A stretch of DNA of 64,000 nucleotides from Streptomyces sp. NBC_01451 (GTDB lineage: Bacteria > Actinomycetota > Actinomycetes > Streptomycetales > Streptomycetaceae): contig NZ_CP109479.1 in NCBI RefSeq assembly GCF_036227485.1, forward strand, positions 682,001-746,000. Direction: 5' to 3'. Every line of letters starts with the position of its first letter. The first letter of the stretch is position 1. The notes below the pieces were generated by a model. It saw only the letters and a list, made by a program, of their open reading frames with translations, had not been told where the DNA came from and did not search any database. Both the position numbers and the translations under genes were made by a program. Below are positions 43,771 to 53,407 of this stretch, in pieces.

Positions 43771-45290
43771 CCGCCGTCACCGTCTTCTGCGGCGCCTCCC
43801 CCGGGCACCGCCCCGGCCACCGGGACATCGCCGCCGCACTGGGCCGCGCCCTCGCGGAGGCGGGCCTGCGGGTCGTGTACGGCGGGGCCCGCACCGGCCT
43901 CATGGGCGCGCTCGCGGACGCCGCTCTGGCAGGGGGCGGCAAGGTGACCGGCGTCGTACCGCGCCGACTGCTGCCGTACGAGATCGCGCACACCGGTCTC
44001 AGTGAGCTGGAGGTGGTCGCGGACATCCACGAACGCAAGGCGCGCATGGCGGAGTCGGGCGACGCGTTCGTGGCACTGCCGGGCGGCCTCGGTACGGCGG
44101 AGGAACTGCTGGAGGCGCTCGCCTGGGCCCAGCTGCGCATCCATCGCAAGCCGTGTCTGCTGCTCGACCCGTACGGCTTCTACCGTCCGCTGCTGGCCTT
44201 CCTGGAGCACGCGCGGGACGAGGGCTTCCTGCACCCCGGCGATCTGGAACGGATGGTCGTGTGCGAGTCGGCCGAGGAAGTGGTCGCGCACCTCACCGCT
44301 CCTGCACGGACGTTGACCGTCGAACCGGCCCCGCGGGAGCCGACCCGCCCGGCACGGGGCGTTCCGCGCGGCCGTACCGCGTTCCTGTTCTCGGGCGGCG
44401 GGTCCCAGCGGCCCGGGATGGGGCGTGAACTCCACGCCTCCTTCCCGGTGTTCGCGACGGCGCTGGAGGAGGTGTGCGCCGGGCTCGATCCCTATCTGGA
44501 CGTGCCGCTGCTGGACGTGATGTTCGCCGAGGCCGGAACGCGCACGGCCAAGCTGCTGGACCGGATCGCGTTCGGCAATCCGGCGGTCTTCGCGCTCCAG
44601 GTCGCGCAGTTGCGGCTGCTGGAGAGCTGGGGTGTGCGCCCGGACGTGCTGTTCGGGTACTCGGCGGGGCGGATGGCCGCCGCCCTCGCCGCCGGGGTGT
44701 TCTCGCCGGCGGACGGCTGCCATGCCGTGGGCACGCTGTCACGACTCATGGGCGCGCTGCCGGAGGGGGGTGCGATGGCGGCGGTGGAGGCATCCCCGGA
44801 GGAGCTGTGCCTCGGGCCCGAGGTGGTGGTCGCGGCTGTCAACGGGCCCCGGGCGGTGGTGGTTTCGGGCGACCGGGAAGCGGTGGCCGCCGTACGGGAG
44901 GAGTGGGCGGGGCGCGGCCGGCGAACGGCGGCCCTGCGCACCGACGTGGCCGCGCACTCACCGCAGCTGGACCCGCTCCTCGACGAGTACCGCCGCACCC
45001 TGGAGGGACTGGACCTGCGTGCCCCGTCCCTGCCCCTCGTCTCCGACATCACGGCGAAGCCCGTCGGCGCCGAGGCGGCCACGCCGGAGTTCTGGGTGCG
45101 CGAACTGCGCGAGCCGGTCCGATTCGCCGACGGGGTGGGCCTGTTGGCGCAGGACGGGGTGAGCACGTATCTCGAACTCGGCCCGGGCGAGGTACTGGCC
45201 GGCCTGATCGAGGGCTGTCTGCCGGGCGGCGAGGCGGAACCTCTCGTACTCGCGACGGCCCGGGACTGGCGGTCGCTCCAGCGGCGGTGA
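43761..45290 (+). CDS. LOG phosphoribohydrolase fused to an acyltransferase domain
   Basis: This is a 509-residue two-domain protein. Residues 1-190 are a LOG-type cytokinin riboside 5'-monophosphate phosphoribohydrolase: '[17 protein letters not shown]', '[20 protein letters not shown]' and the signature P-G-G-L-G-T-A-E-E at 107-115 give the catalytic Arg and Glu. Residues about 205-495 are an acyltransferase domain of polyketide-synthase type: '[20 protein letters not shown]', catalytic Ser301 in '[15 protein letters not shown]' (usual Gly-His-Ser) and His399 in '[12 protein letters not shown]'. The malonyl-carboxylate-binding Arg of the family is not seen near 'VGTLSRLM' (Leu instead). The GTG at 43761 overlaps the previous gene by ten bases; GTG at 43767 is an alternative. 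Confidence 0.88.
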   Translation: MAVTAVTVFCGASPGHRPGHRDIAAALGRALAEAGLRVVYGGARTGLMGALADAALAGGGKVTGVVPRRLLPYEIAHTGLSELEVVADIHERKARMAESGDAFVALPGGLGTAEELLEALAWAQLRIHRKPCLLLDPYGFYRPLLAFLEHARDEGFLHPGDLERMVVCESAEEVVAHLTAPARTLTVEPAPREPTRPARGVPRGRTAFLFSGGGSQRPGMGRELHASFPVFATALEEVCAGLDPYLDVPLLDVMFAEAGTRTAKLLDRIAFGNPAVFALQVAQLRLLESWGVRPDVLFGYSAGRMAAALAAGVFSPADGCHAVGTLSRLMGALPEGGAMAAVEASPEELCLGPEVVVAAVNGPRAVVVSGDREAVAAVREEWAGRGRRTAALRTDVAAHSPQLDPLLDEYRRTLEGLDLRAPSLPLVSDITAKPVGAEAATPEFWVRELREPVRFADGVGLLAQDGVSTYLELGPGEVLAGLIEGCLPGGEAEPLVLATARDWRSLQRR

Positions 45291-45399
45291 CGGCGGGCGG
45301 AACAGGCCGGGGGTACGGGCGGGCGCACAACCGTATCGCCTCTCCTCCGGCCGCCGACGTAGGGTGAATGTCCCGCCCGTCCGCCTCCCCAGGAGCGCC

Positions 45400-47163
45400 G
45401 TGACCATCGCAGAGCCGAACGCCGGTCCGCCGCCGCCCGCCTGGCGGCTGCTTCTCGGATACGTACGGCCGCACCGGTGGACCCTGCTGGCGGGCGCCCT
45501 GCTGTCGCTGGCCACCGGTGCCGCCGGGCTGGCGCTGCCGCTGGTGGCGCGTGGACTCATCGACGATCTGTCCCACGACCGGACGATCACGGGTGCGCTG
45601 GTGCTGATGTCGGCGCTGGTCGTCGCCAACGCGGCGCTGGGCGCGCTGGGTTCGTACGTACTGCGGCGCACCGCGGAGTCGGTGGTGCTCGGCGCGCGCC
45701 GGGCGCTGTCCTCCTATCTGCTGCGGCTGCGGATTCCGGCCGTGGACCGCACCGAGCCCGGCGATCTGATGGCCCGGGTCACCTCGGACACGACCCTGCT
45801 GCGCGAGGTCACCACCGACTCGCTGGTCGGCCTGGGCACCGGCGGTCTCACCCTGGTGGCGACGATCGTGATGATGGGCCTGGTGGACCCGGTGCTGCTG
45901 GGTGTCACCCTGGCCGTGATCGTGGGGGCGGGAACCGTGCTCGGGGTGATCGTGCCGCGCATCAACAGGGCGAGCCGGCGGGCGCAGGACGCGGTCGGTG
46001 TCATGGGCGCCTCGCTGGAACGGGTGCTGGGCGCGCTGCGCACGATCAAGGCGTCCGGCGCCGAGCACCGGGAGGAGCAGCGGCTGCACGCGGCGGCGGA
46101 GGAGTCGTGGCGGCAGAGCGTGAGCGCCGCCAAGTGGTCGGCCGCGGCGGGCAACACGGCAGGTCTGGCGATGCAGATCGCCTTCATCACGGTGCTCGCG
46201 GTGGGCGGCGCGCGGGTCGCGACGGGCGCGGTCGGAGTGGGCACGCTGGTCGCGTTCCTCCTCTACGTCTTCTATCTGATGTCGCCGATCCAGCAGGTCG
46301 TCGGCGCGATCACCCAGTACCAGACGGGCGCCGCGGCCCTCACCCGCATCCAGGAGGCCCTCGCCCTGCCCGCCGAGCCGTCGTCCGCCCGCCCCGCGCC
46401 TCTCCCCGCCACCGACGCAGAACCGGCGTCACTCGCCTTCGACGAGGTCCGCTTCCGCTACGCCGGCGATCTCCCGTACGTCCACCACGGCGTGACGTTC
46501 GCCGTGCCGCCCCGGGGCATGACGGCGTTCGTCGGTCCCTCCGGTGCGGGCAAGACCACGGTCTTCTCGCTCATCGAACGGTTCTACGACCCCGAGTCCG
46601 GTGTCATCACCGTCGACGGCCGGGACGCCTCCGACTGGGATCTGACCGAACTCCGTTCCGCCATCGGCTATGTCGAGCAGGACGCTCCGGTGCTCTCGGG
46701 CTCGCTGCGCGACAACCTGCTGCTGGGCAGTCCGGAGGCGGACGAGGACGCGGTCACGCGTGTGGTGAAGACGACCCGGCTCGACGGTCTGGTGGACCGG
46801 CTGCCGCGCGGCCTCGACACCCTGGTCGGACATCGCGGCACCAAGCTGTCCGGCGGCGAACGCCAACGGGTGGCCATCGCCCGCGCCCTGCTGCGCCACC
46901 CCCGGCTGCTCCTGCTCGACGAGGCGACCTCGCAGCTGGACGCGGTGAACGAGGCGGCACTGCGCGACACGGTCGCGGATGTCGCCCGTACGACGACCGT
47001 TCTCGTCGTCGCCCACCGGCTGTCGACGGTGACGATGGCGGACCGGATCGTGGTGATGGACGCGGGCCGCGTCCGCGCGGTGGGCACCCACCGCGAACTC
47101 GTCGCCGGGGACCCGCTGTACGCCGAGCTGGCGGCCACGCAGTTCCTGGCGACCACCGGCTGA
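45400..47163 (+). CDS. ABC exporter, fused membrane and ATPase domains
   Basis: This 587-residue half-transporter has six transmembrane spans (about 25-310) followed by an ATPase domain: Walker A 'GPSGAGKTT', Q-loop '[13 protein letters not shown]', signature 'LSGGERQR', Walker B 'LLLLDEATS' and H-loop 'VVAHRLST'. It works as a dimer to export a small molecule or lipid. GTG at 45400 follows AGGAG. It is on the same strand 109 bases after the LOG-acyltransferase gene and might export its product, but the link is positional only. Confidence 0.92.
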   Translation: MTIAEPNAGPPPPAWRLLLGYVRPHRWTLLAGALLSLATGAAGLALPLVARGLIDDLSHDRTITGALVLMSALVVANAALGALGSYVLRRTAESVVLGARRALSSYLLRLRIPAVDRTEPGDLMARVTSDTTLLREVTTDSLVGLGTGGLTLVATIVMMGLVDPVLLGVTLAVIVGAGTVLGVIVPRINRASRRAQDAVGVMGASLERVLGALRTIKASGAEHREEQRLHAAAEESWRQSVSAAKWSAAAGNTAGLAMQIAFITVLAVGGARVATGAVGVGTLVAFLLYVFYLMSPIQQVVGAITQYQTGAAALTRIQEALALPAEPSSARPAPLPATDAEPASLAFDEVRFRYAGDLPYVHHGVTFAVPPRGMTAFVGPSGAGKTTVFSLIERFYDPESGVITVDGRDASDWDLTELRSAIGYVEQDAPVLSGSLRDNLLLGSPEADEDAVTRVVKTTRLDGLVDRLPRGLDTLVGHRGTKLSGGERQRVAIARALLRHPRLLLLDEATSQLDAVNEAALRDTVADVARTTTVLVVAHRLSTVTMADRIVVMDAGRVRAVGTHRELVAGDPLYAELAATQFLATTG

Positions 47164-47202
47164 GCGCACTCCGTCTGGGGAGCACTTCTTTTTGGCAAGG
47201 GT

Positions 47203-47233
47203 GAGGGCCGCCCGGTCCGGCCGGGCGGCCCTC
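47203..47233. terminator. Bidirectional hairpin terminator
   Basis: GAGGGCCGCCCGG (47203-47215) pairs perfectly with CCGGGCGGCCCTC (47221-47233), loop 5 nt, between the convergent ABC exporter and small secreted protein genes. Confidence 0.8.
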
Positions 47234-47256
47234 GTTCCCGCTGTGCGGTGCGTCCG

Positions 47257-47553
47257 TCAGGCCTCGATACCCGGCAGCAGACCGGTCACGGGGGCGGCCA
47301 GGTCGGTCAGCTGGTGCAGCTGGTTGAGGTCGCTGAGGCGGTTGAGCGAGCTCAGCTGGCTGGAAACCCGGGGAAGGTCCTCGTGGTACTGGGCGGGAAT
47401 CTCGCTCACGGCGAGCGAGTCGAGCTGGGAGATCGGGTTCAGCTTGCCCGCGTTCTGGTCGGCGGCGGGAGCCGCGCTCGCCAGCGGGGCGGCGAGGCCG
47501 GTCACGCCGACGGCGAGACCAACGGCGGCGGCGATTCGTCGTGTTGAGATCAT
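47257..47553 (-). CDS. Small secreted protein
   Basis: The 98-residue exported protein has a signal peptide ending near 'ASAAPAADQNAG'. The mature part has a Leu-spaced helical run ('QLSSLNRLSDLNQLHQL') that could form a coiled coil, then 'LAAPVTGLLPG'. It has no Cys and no known domain, and it is not a chaplin. Similar small secreted proteins of unknown role are common in Streptomyces. Confidence 0.7.
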   Translation of the reverse strand: MISTRRIAAAVGLAVGVTGLAAPLASAAPAADQNAGKLNPISQLDSLAVSEIPAQYHEDLPRVSSQLSSLNRLSDLNQLHQLTDLAAPVTGLLPGIEA

Positions 47554-47725
47554 GTACTCATGAACGGTGCGCGCCCCGCGCCGGACACGGGCGCCGCGCC
47601 CCGCTCACTCGTCAGGCTCATCCTCCGTCTGCGCTTGCCGAGGTTCCCGGGACGGAGGACGCTCAGGAGGAGAGGTCCCTCGCGGCCCGCGTCCGATCGG
47701 GCCGCGGCCCTCGGAGGAGGTCATC

Positions 47726-48100
47726 ATGGGCACTGCGGCAAGCCCCGCTTTCGACATCGAAGCACTGCGCCGGGGCATCGAAGGACACGACGCGGCGGTC
47801 CTGCTGTCGCTCTACGCCGACGACGCCGAACTGCGCGTCGTCGACCGCAACACCCAGCCCAGTCACCCGATGGTCAAGCGCGGACGCGGCGAGATCGGCG
47901 CCATGCTGACCGAGGTGTACGGCAGGGACATGACCCACAAGCTGGAGCAGGTCGTCGTCCAGGGCGACCAGGTCGCCTACACCGAGTCCTGCGAGTACCC
48001 GGACGGGGTCCGCGTCCTGGCCACCGCGATGCTGTCCCTGCGCGACGGCAAGATCGTCGATGAAACCGTGCTGCAGGCATGGGACGAGGAGGGTTCCTGA
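47726..48100 (+). CDS. SnoaL/NTF2-like domain protein
   Basis: This 124-residue alpha+beta cone-fold protein has an N-terminal helix 'DIEALRRGIEGHDAAVLLSL' and then 'YADDAELRVVDRNTQPSHPM', with the short beta meander and pocket of SnoaL-like proteins. GGAGGAGG lies five bases before ATG 47726. Members serve as polyketide cyclases, isomerases or binding proteins; function here is not predictable. Confidence 0.82.
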   Translation: MGTAASPAFDIEALRRGIEGHDAAVLLSLYADDAELRVVDRNTQPSHPMVKRGRGEIGAMLTEVYGRDMTHKLEQVVVQGDQVAYTESCEYPDGVRVLATAMLSLRDGKIVDETVLQAWDEEGS

Positions 48101-48265
48101 CTCCACGGCCGGGGCCGGGGCTTAGGCTGGACAGCGGGTCGTGACTGGCGCTGAGGTGGAGAACCACCGGGGAGCGGCCCCGCGGAGTGCCGCACCGGTT
48201 CCGTGGACGCGGAGTGCGTGTGCCGTGCGCCTGGGCGATGACGACTGTCGGCTCAGGAGTGGATC

Positions 48266-49153
48266 ATGTCTCAGGCCAGGCTCATGGACGGAACCGGTCT
48301 CGCCCGGCGCATCGTCGAGGACGCCTCGAAGCGAGCCGCCGACCTCACCGTCCGTACGGGCGCGCGGCCCTGTCTGGCGACGGTGCTGGTGGGCGCGGAC
48401 CCCGCCTCCGTCACCTACGTCCGGATGAAGCAGAACCGCTGCCGCAGGGCCGGCATCGAGTCCCGCCGGGTGGAACTGCCCGCTGCCACGACCACCGGGG
48501 AACTGGTCGGCACACTGCGCGCCCTCTCGGAGGATCCCGGTGTGCACGGCATCCTGCTGCAGCACCCGATGGGCGAGCACATCGACGAGCGGGCCGCGTT
48601 CGAGGCGATCTCGCCCGAGAAGGACGTCGACGGGGTCACCTTCGCGTCCTTCGCGACGATGAGCTTCGGGCTGCCGGGCTTCGTCTCCTGTACGCCCGGC
48701 GGGATCATGCGGCTGCTCGACGAGTACGGGGTCGACCCGTCCGGCCGACGGGCCGTGGTGGTGGGCCGCAGCGCGATCCTCGGCAAGCCGGTCGGCATGC
48801 TGCTCCTGGGGCGCGACGCGACCGTCACGTACTGCCACTCACGGACCCGGGACCTGCCGTCCGTCGTCCGCGAGGCGGACATCGTGGTCGCCGCCGTGGG
48901 CCGGCCCCGGCTGATCCGGGGCGAGGACATCAGGCCCGGTGCCGTCGTCGTCGACGCCGGGTACAACCCCGGGAACATCGGCGACGTCGACTTCGGCTCC
49001 GCCGTCGAGCGGGCCGGACTGATCACACCGGTGCCGGGCGGCGTCGGTCCGATGACGATCGCGACGCTGCTGGAGCAGACCGTCGAGGCAGCGGCACGGC
49101 AGCTCGGCCCTGTCCCGCGGACCGGGTCGGCGGACAGTCGCGGTACCGCATGA
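48266..49153 (+). CDS. folD: Bifunctional methylenetetrahydrofolate dehydrogenase/cyclohydrolase
   Basis: This 295-residue cytosolic enzyme interconverts methylene-, methenyl- and formyl-tetrahydrofolate with NADP. The catalytic Lys lies in 'SVTYVRMKQNRCRRAGI' (Tyr-X-X-X-Lys), followed by 'GILLQHPMGEHIDE', the NADP site 'VVVGRSAILGKPVGMLLL' and the terminal 'GVGPMTIATLL'. The canonical Gln-Leu-Pro-Leu run is Gln-His-Pro-Met here, suggesting a second, paralogous FolD rather than the housekeeping copy. AGGAG is six bases before the ATG. Confidence 0.92.
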   Translation: MSQARLMDGTGLARRIVEDASKRAADLTVRTGARPCLATVLVGADPASVTYVRMKQNRCRRAGIESRRVELPAATTTGELVGTLRALSEDPGVHGILLQHPMGEHIDERAAFEAISPEKDVDGVTFASFATMSFGLPGFVSCTPGGIMRLLDEYGVDPSGRRAVVVGRSAILGKPVGMLLLGRDATVTYCHSRTRDLPSVVREADIVVAAVGRPRLIRGEDIRPGAVVVDAGYNPGNIGDVDFGSAVERAGLITPVPGGVGPMTIATLLEQTVEAAARQLGPVPRTGSADSRGTA

Positions 49154-49163
49154 GCGACGGGCG

Positions 49164-49262
49164 TCAGAGGTCCCCAGCGCCCTCGGTGCCCCCGGCATCC
49201 TTGGGGCTCCCGGCATGCCCTGTGCCCTAGGCATGCCCGGCGGCCTCGGCGTGCCCGGCTCC
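49164..49262. repeat. Low-complexity repeats after folD
   Basis: Imperfect repeats of a 12-18-bp CCCGGCATGCC/CCTTGGGGCT type run from the end of folD into the 3' end of the TetR gene. On the minus strand they read as Gly-X-Pro-like codons in an unused frame. Confidence 0.4.
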
Positions 49263-49916
49263 CGGGGGCAGCCAGCCGGCCGGGCGCAGGATGCCCAGCA
49301 GCATCTGCACCAGTTCGTCCACCACCTCGTCCAGCGTGGCGTCCACCCACCCGGCACTCCAGTCGTGGAGCAGGCCGTTCACGCTGCCGATGAACGCCGT
49401 CGCGGCGAGCTGGTAGTCGCGTGGCGCCGCCTCTCCGCGGACGACGGCGGCCTCCGCCTCCGTGCAGATGAGGTTCACCCAGCGGGAGCGGCGGGCGAGG
49501 CGCTGTTCCTCCAGGCGGGCGCTGACGCCGATGATCTCGACGAAGGTCATGCGGATGCGGCGCGGGTCGGCGGTGACGTTGGCGGCGTAGGCGCGGAATA
49601 TGGCGGCGGCGCGTTCGGCCAGGGGCAGGCCCTCGGCGGCGGCCAGCGCGGTGAGCGCCGCTCCCTCGGCCCAGTCGTTGACCTGGAGGTGAAGGGCGGC
49701 CAGGACGTCCTCCAGGGTGCGGAACTCCTCGTAGAACTGGCGCGTGGACAGACCGGCCGCCTCGCTGAGCGCGGCGACCGTCGTCGAGCGGTAGCCCGGG
49801 GTGTCGCCGAACAGCTGGAGTGCGGCGTCCAGAAATCTCCGGCGCCGTTCGGTCTGCCGTTCCTCGGCCGTCTTGCCCGCATAACGGCCGGTCGGCGCCC
49901 TGAGTCTGCCCGCCAA
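49227..49916 (-). CDS. TetR-family transcriptional regulator
   Basis: This 229-residue repressor has the HTH 'YRSTTVAALSEAAGLSTRQF' near residues 40-65 and a helical ligand domain. The TTG at 49916 is chosen because AAGGAGG lies five bases upstream, whereas the next in-frame start further up lacks any site. It is divergent from the secreted beta-propeller gene, with two inverted repeats in the shared region as likely operators. The C-terminal 20 residues fall in low-complexity sequence. Confidence 0.9.
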   Translation of the reverse strand: MAGRLRAPTGRYAGKTAEERQTERRRRFLDAALQLFGDTPGYRSTTVAALSEAAGLSTRQFYEEFRTLEDVLAALHLQVNDWAEGAALTALAAAEGLPLAERAAAIFRAYAANVTADPRRIRMTFVEIIGVSARLEEQRLARRSRWVNLICTEAEAAVVRGEAAPRDYQLAATAFIGSVNGLLHDWSAGWVDATLDEVVDELVQMLLGILRPAGWLPPGAGHAEAAGHA

Positions 49917-49987
49917 TGAACCCTCCTTCGTCGGTCCGGTGGCCAAGTTTGTCTTGCACGCAGTCTTGTGGAGAAGGGCACCCCCTC

Positions 49988-50029
49988 CTTACTTTCCAGT
50001 AAGTCCAATCTGAACGTGACCGTGTTCAG
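49988..50029. promoter_or_regulatory. Two inverted repeats between TetR and beta-propeller genes
   Basis: CTTACT-TTCC-AGTAAG (49988-50003) and CTGAAC-N8-GTTCAG (50010-50029) both have perfect 6-bp arms and are AT-rich. They are good candidates for TetR operators controlling the divergent pair. Confidence 0.55.
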
Positions 50030-50119
50030 TTTTCCGCCCGCAGCCACGTTCCCCCTTTTGCCCCATATGTCATGCACCCGCCACACACCGTCTGTCCACT
50101 CCCGGAGGGGAGAGCACGC

Positions 50120-51394
50120 ATGCCTGCTTCCAGATCCAGGTACCTCTGCGCCATGGCCGCCGCCCTCGTACTGACCGTCACCGCCCCCGCGACCACCGCC
50201 ATCGCCGCGACCGCGGCCGAGGACTCCGACACGGCCGCCGCCGCGAGCCTGCGCGAGGTGATGTTCGTCGGCAACAACTGGGAAGGCACCGCGGACGTCG
50301 TCAAGTCCACCGGCGACTTCGCCAAGATCGGCCGGATCAACGTCGTACCGGACAAGGCGGCGCGGCTGGCCGCGATCAACGCCGACCCGATCAAGTGGAT
50401 CTACTTCATGGCCATCCGCAACGGGGTCGGCGAGGGCCACGACCAGCTGGTCGACGACATGTACTCCACGCCGGACGGCAAGTCCGTGGTCGTCTCCCGG
50501 CCGAGCTTCGCCGACGTCGTGTCGATCGACCTCGCCACCGGGGCGATCAACTGGCGCTTCCCCGTGTCGGGTTACCGCTCCGACCACATGGCGGTCTCCC
50601 CCGACGGCACCCGGGTCGCGGTCTCCGCCTCGATCTCCAACACCGTGCACGTGCTGAACATCAACACCGGCGCGCAGATCGGCTCGTTCGCCACCGGCGA
50701 CAAGCCGCACGAGAACATCTTCACCAAGGACGGCAAGTACATCTGGAACATGGCCATCGGTGACGTCAACACCTCGCAGGACGCGCCGTGGCAGGACTTC
50801 ACGAAGGGCGACCGCAAGATCACGGTCGTCGACGCGGCCACCTTCAAGCAGGTGAAGGTGATCGACATGCGGGACCGGCTCAACGCCATCGGCCTCACGG
50901 ACTACTCGGACGCCGTCCGCCCGGCCGTCTTCTCCCCCGACGAGTCGAAGCTGTACTTCCAGGTCTCGTTCTTCAACGGCTTCTTCGAGTACGACCTCGC
51001 CACCGACAAGATCACCCGGACGAAGACCCTGCCGAAGAACCCGGCGACCAGCGACGACCGCACCACGTTCGTCAACGACTCGCGCCACCACGGCATTTCG
51101 ATGAAGCCGGACGGCACGAAGCTGTGCGTCGCGGGCACGATGGACGACTACGCGACGGTCGTCGACCGTGCGACGCTCCAGGAGGGCCCGCTCGTCACCG
51201 CCTCGAAGCCCTACTGGGCCACGGTGAGCGGCGACGGCAAGTCCTGTGTGATCTCGGAGAGCGGCGCCGACCAGATCACGGCCATCGACTTCGCCACCGG
51301 GCTGAAGACGGTGTCCGTGCCGGTCGGCGACCACCCCCAGCGAGTCCGCCTCGGCCATGTCGAGGCGGACTGGACGGGCCCGGCGGCCAACTGA
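50120..51394 (+). CDS. Secreted YncE-like beta-propeller protein
   Basis: The 424-residue exported protein has a signal peptide (about 1-30, Ala-rich cleavage site) and then seven or so blades with the YVTN/YncE-type repeats: 'YSTPDGKSVVVSRPSFADVV', 'MAVSPDGTRVAVSASISNTV', 'NIFTKDGKYIWNMAIGD' and 'AVFSPDESKLYFQVS'. Such propellers are extracellular binding proteins, often of unknown ligand. It is divergent from a TetR gene that probably regulates it. Confidence 0.87.
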   Translation: MPASRSRYLCAMAAALVLTVTAPATTAIAATAAEDSDTAAAASLREVMFVGNNWEGTADVVKSTGDFAKIGRINVVPDKAARLAAINADPIKWIYFMAIRNGVGEGHDQLVDDMYSTPDGKSVVVSRPSFADVVSIDLATGAINWRFPVSGYRSDHMAVSPDGTRVAVSASISNTVHVLNINTGAQIGSFATGDKPHENIFTKDGKYIWNMAIGDVNTSQDAPWQDFTKGDRKITVVDAATFKQVKVIDMRDRLNAIGLTDYSDAVRPAVFSPDESKLYFQVSFFNGFFEYDLATDKITRTKTLPKNPATSDDRTTFVNDSRHHGISMKPDGTKLCVAGTMDDYATVVDRATLQEGPLVTASKPYWATVSGDGKSCVISESGADQITAIDFATGLKTVSVPVGDHPQRVRLGHVEADWTGPAAN

Positions 51395-51431
51395 CCGGTT
51401 TTCCTTGGCCGGTCGACCGCCGGTTGACCGG

Positions 51432-53294
51432 CTAGCTGAACTCCTGCGCGGCCCACGAGGCCAGTTCGGACCGCGCGGCGCTCAGCAGGCTCGCCGAAGG
51501 AGCCGTCGCCCCGTTGGTCACCAGCGCGTAGTGCAGGACTCCCGAGTCCGGCGCGGTGAGCAACAGGCGGCGGCTTCCCGTGTTCCCGGGATCCGTGCCC
51601 GCCGCGATCGGGGTCGTACTGGTGTAGGCCGGCGGGCCGTAGACCGTGCCGAGGTCCGAGACGACCGTGGTGGTCGCCGTGGGGAAGGACGCCGGCAGAT
51701 GGAGCTCGGTCGGCGCCGAGATGCCCTTCGACCGCCACACCAGCACGCTGTACTGCCCCGAGCCCACCAGCGTGGACACGTTCGGCAGTGAACTCGGCAC
51801 CGGGTTCCAGGTGAGGGTCGTGGACCCGTCCCGGGAGCGGTCCTCGTAGGTGAAGGCGAGCGTCGTGCCCGCCGTGGCGCCCGGATAGACGCGGTCCAGC
51901 ATGCGGGCGTCCTGCCGCAGGACCGCCGTACCGGAGTCGTCGAGGCGTACCGCGGACAGGTCCTCGTCGTTCCAGGCGTCACCGGTGGTGAGCACCTTGT
52001 CGGGGTTGTCGTTCATCAGCTCGTTGTGGCGGCCGTTGTAGATGTCCCACTGCCACTGGCTGCCGGAGAGCACCGGGCCGGATCCGCTCGCATTGGCCCA
52101 CCAACTCGCCCCCTTCACACGGGAGTCGAGCCCCTGGTACATCGCCTTGAGGACGGTCGGCGCCTTGTCGGAGACGTTGCCGTTCAGCGGGTGGCCGAAC
52201 TCGCTGACGATCCCCGTCGTACCACCCGCGGCGGCCCGGTCGCGGATCGTACCCATGTCCGTGGCGTACTGGCCGTCCTCGGCCTTGCCCCACATGAAGA
52301 TGCCGGAGATCGCCTTCTGGTCGTAGAAGTGGGTGTTGAAGACGTAGCGCGGGCCGATGGTCCCGGCGTCGAGCAGTCCGCCCTCCTGCTTCTGGAAGTC
52401 GATGTTGGCGTTCCAGAAGAGGTTCGGCTCGACGAAGGCGGGCTTGTCCTGCCAGCCGGCCGTGTCCATCCGGGCCCGGAACTTGACGTAGAAGGGCCAC
52501 AGGACGTCCTTCTCCCAGGCCCGGCTGGTCTGGCCCGAGTCGAGGGTCCCGAAGTGCGGCTCGTTGTAGGGGTCGAAGCCGACGACACCGGTGAACTGGG
52601 CACTGGTGAGGTTCTGCTTCAGATACGCCATCGTCTTCTGCGCGGTGTCGAGGAACGAGTCCTGGATTCCGTAGGTGTTGTGCCAGAAGTCGTAAGTCGC
52701 CTTCGTCACCGCCGCGTTGGAGGTGATGTTCTGTCCCCAGAAGGGGCAGATCCCGCAGTACTCGTCCGGGTAGTCACCGAGGTCGACGGCCCATTTGGGG
52801 GCGCCGTCGCCGGTGTACCAGCTGTCCGAGTCGAAGAGCCAGCGGGAGTAGAGGTCCTGGTGGAAGTCGGGATAGACGCGGATGCCCGCGTCCAGGAAGG
52901 CACCCATCTGAGCGGTGGCGGCGGCTAGATAGCTGCTGCTCACCGAGCCACGGACGGGCTCCGCGTACGCCCAGGAGAGCAGGAAGCGGACGCTGTTGCC
53001 GCCGCCGAGCGCTCGCAGGGCGGTCGCCGATTTCCTGGCGTCGGCGACCGAGGCGAAGGGCAGTCCGTTGTTCTCCTTGAGCTTCGTCTCGCCGGAGACG
53101 TTGTAGCCGCGGAGCACGACCTCGCGGCCCAGAGCGTCGGTGAACCGACCGTTCTGGACGGTGAGGGTGGTGGAGGTGGGAGAGTCGAACCAAAGGGTGT
53201 CGGCCCGAGCGGGCTGGGAGCCGACGGTGGTCAGGAAACCCGTGACCAGGACCAGTACGCCGAGCAGATGCACACGCAACTTCGACATGTGCAT
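51432..53294 (-). CDS. Secreted glycoside hydrolase family 5, endoglycoceramidase-like
   Basis: This 620-residue exported enzyme has a signal peptide (to about residue 44), a GH5 TIM barrel and a C-terminal beta-sandwich. The acid/base Glu is in 'FDPYNEPHFG' and the nucleophile Glu in 'GIVSEFGHPL'. The N-terminal 'NGRFTDALGREVVLRGYNVS' and 'VYPDFHQDLYSRWLF' match endoglycoceramidases, which release glycans from glycosphingolipids. ATG 53294 is used; 53288 is the alternative. The gene is convergent with the beta-propeller gene. Confidence 0.87.
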   Translation of the reverse strand: MHMSKLRVHLLGVLVLVTGFLTTVGSQPARADTLWFDSPTSTTLTVQNGRFTDALGREVVLRGYNVSGETKLKENNGLPFASVADARKSATALRALGGGNSVRFLLSWAYAEPVRGSVSSSYLAAATAQMGAFLDAGIRVYPDFHQDLYSRWLFDSDSWYTGDGAPKWAVDLGDYPDEYCGICPFWGQNITSNAAVTKATYDFWHNTYGIQDSFLDTAQKTMAYLKQNLTSAQFTGVVGFDPYNEPHFGTLDSGQTSRAWEKDVLWPFYVKFRARMDTAGWQDKPAFVEPNLFWNANIDFQKQEGGLLDAGTIGPRYVFNTHFYDQKAISGIFMWGKAEDGQYATDMGTIRDRAAAGGTTGIVSEFGHPLNGNVSDKAPTVLKAMYQGLDSRVKGASWWANASGSGPVLSGSQWQWDIYNGRHNELMNDNPDKVLTTGDAWNDEDLSAVRLDDSGTAVLRQDARMLDRVYPGATAGTTLAFTYEDRSRDGSTTLTWNPVPSSLPNVSTLVGSGQYSVLVWRSKGISAPTELHLPASFPTATTTVVSDLGTVYGPPAYTSTTPIAAGTDPGNTGSRRLLLTAPDSGVLHYALVTNGATAPSASLLSAARSELASWAAQEFS

Positions 53295-53407
53295 TACAGT
53301 CCCGCGCGCATCAGGAGCCGTCAATACCAACTGACTCCTGAGTAATCTTCAGCTTTTGACTCTCATGGGCGATCATCAAGTCACATGGGCGACAAAAGGA
53401 GCGAATC

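Noticed and set aside
48839..49357. Minus-strand frame with Gly-X-Pro repeats, collagen-like
   Set aside because: It comes from out-of-frame reading of low-complexity DNA overlapping folD and the TetR gene; no start signal.
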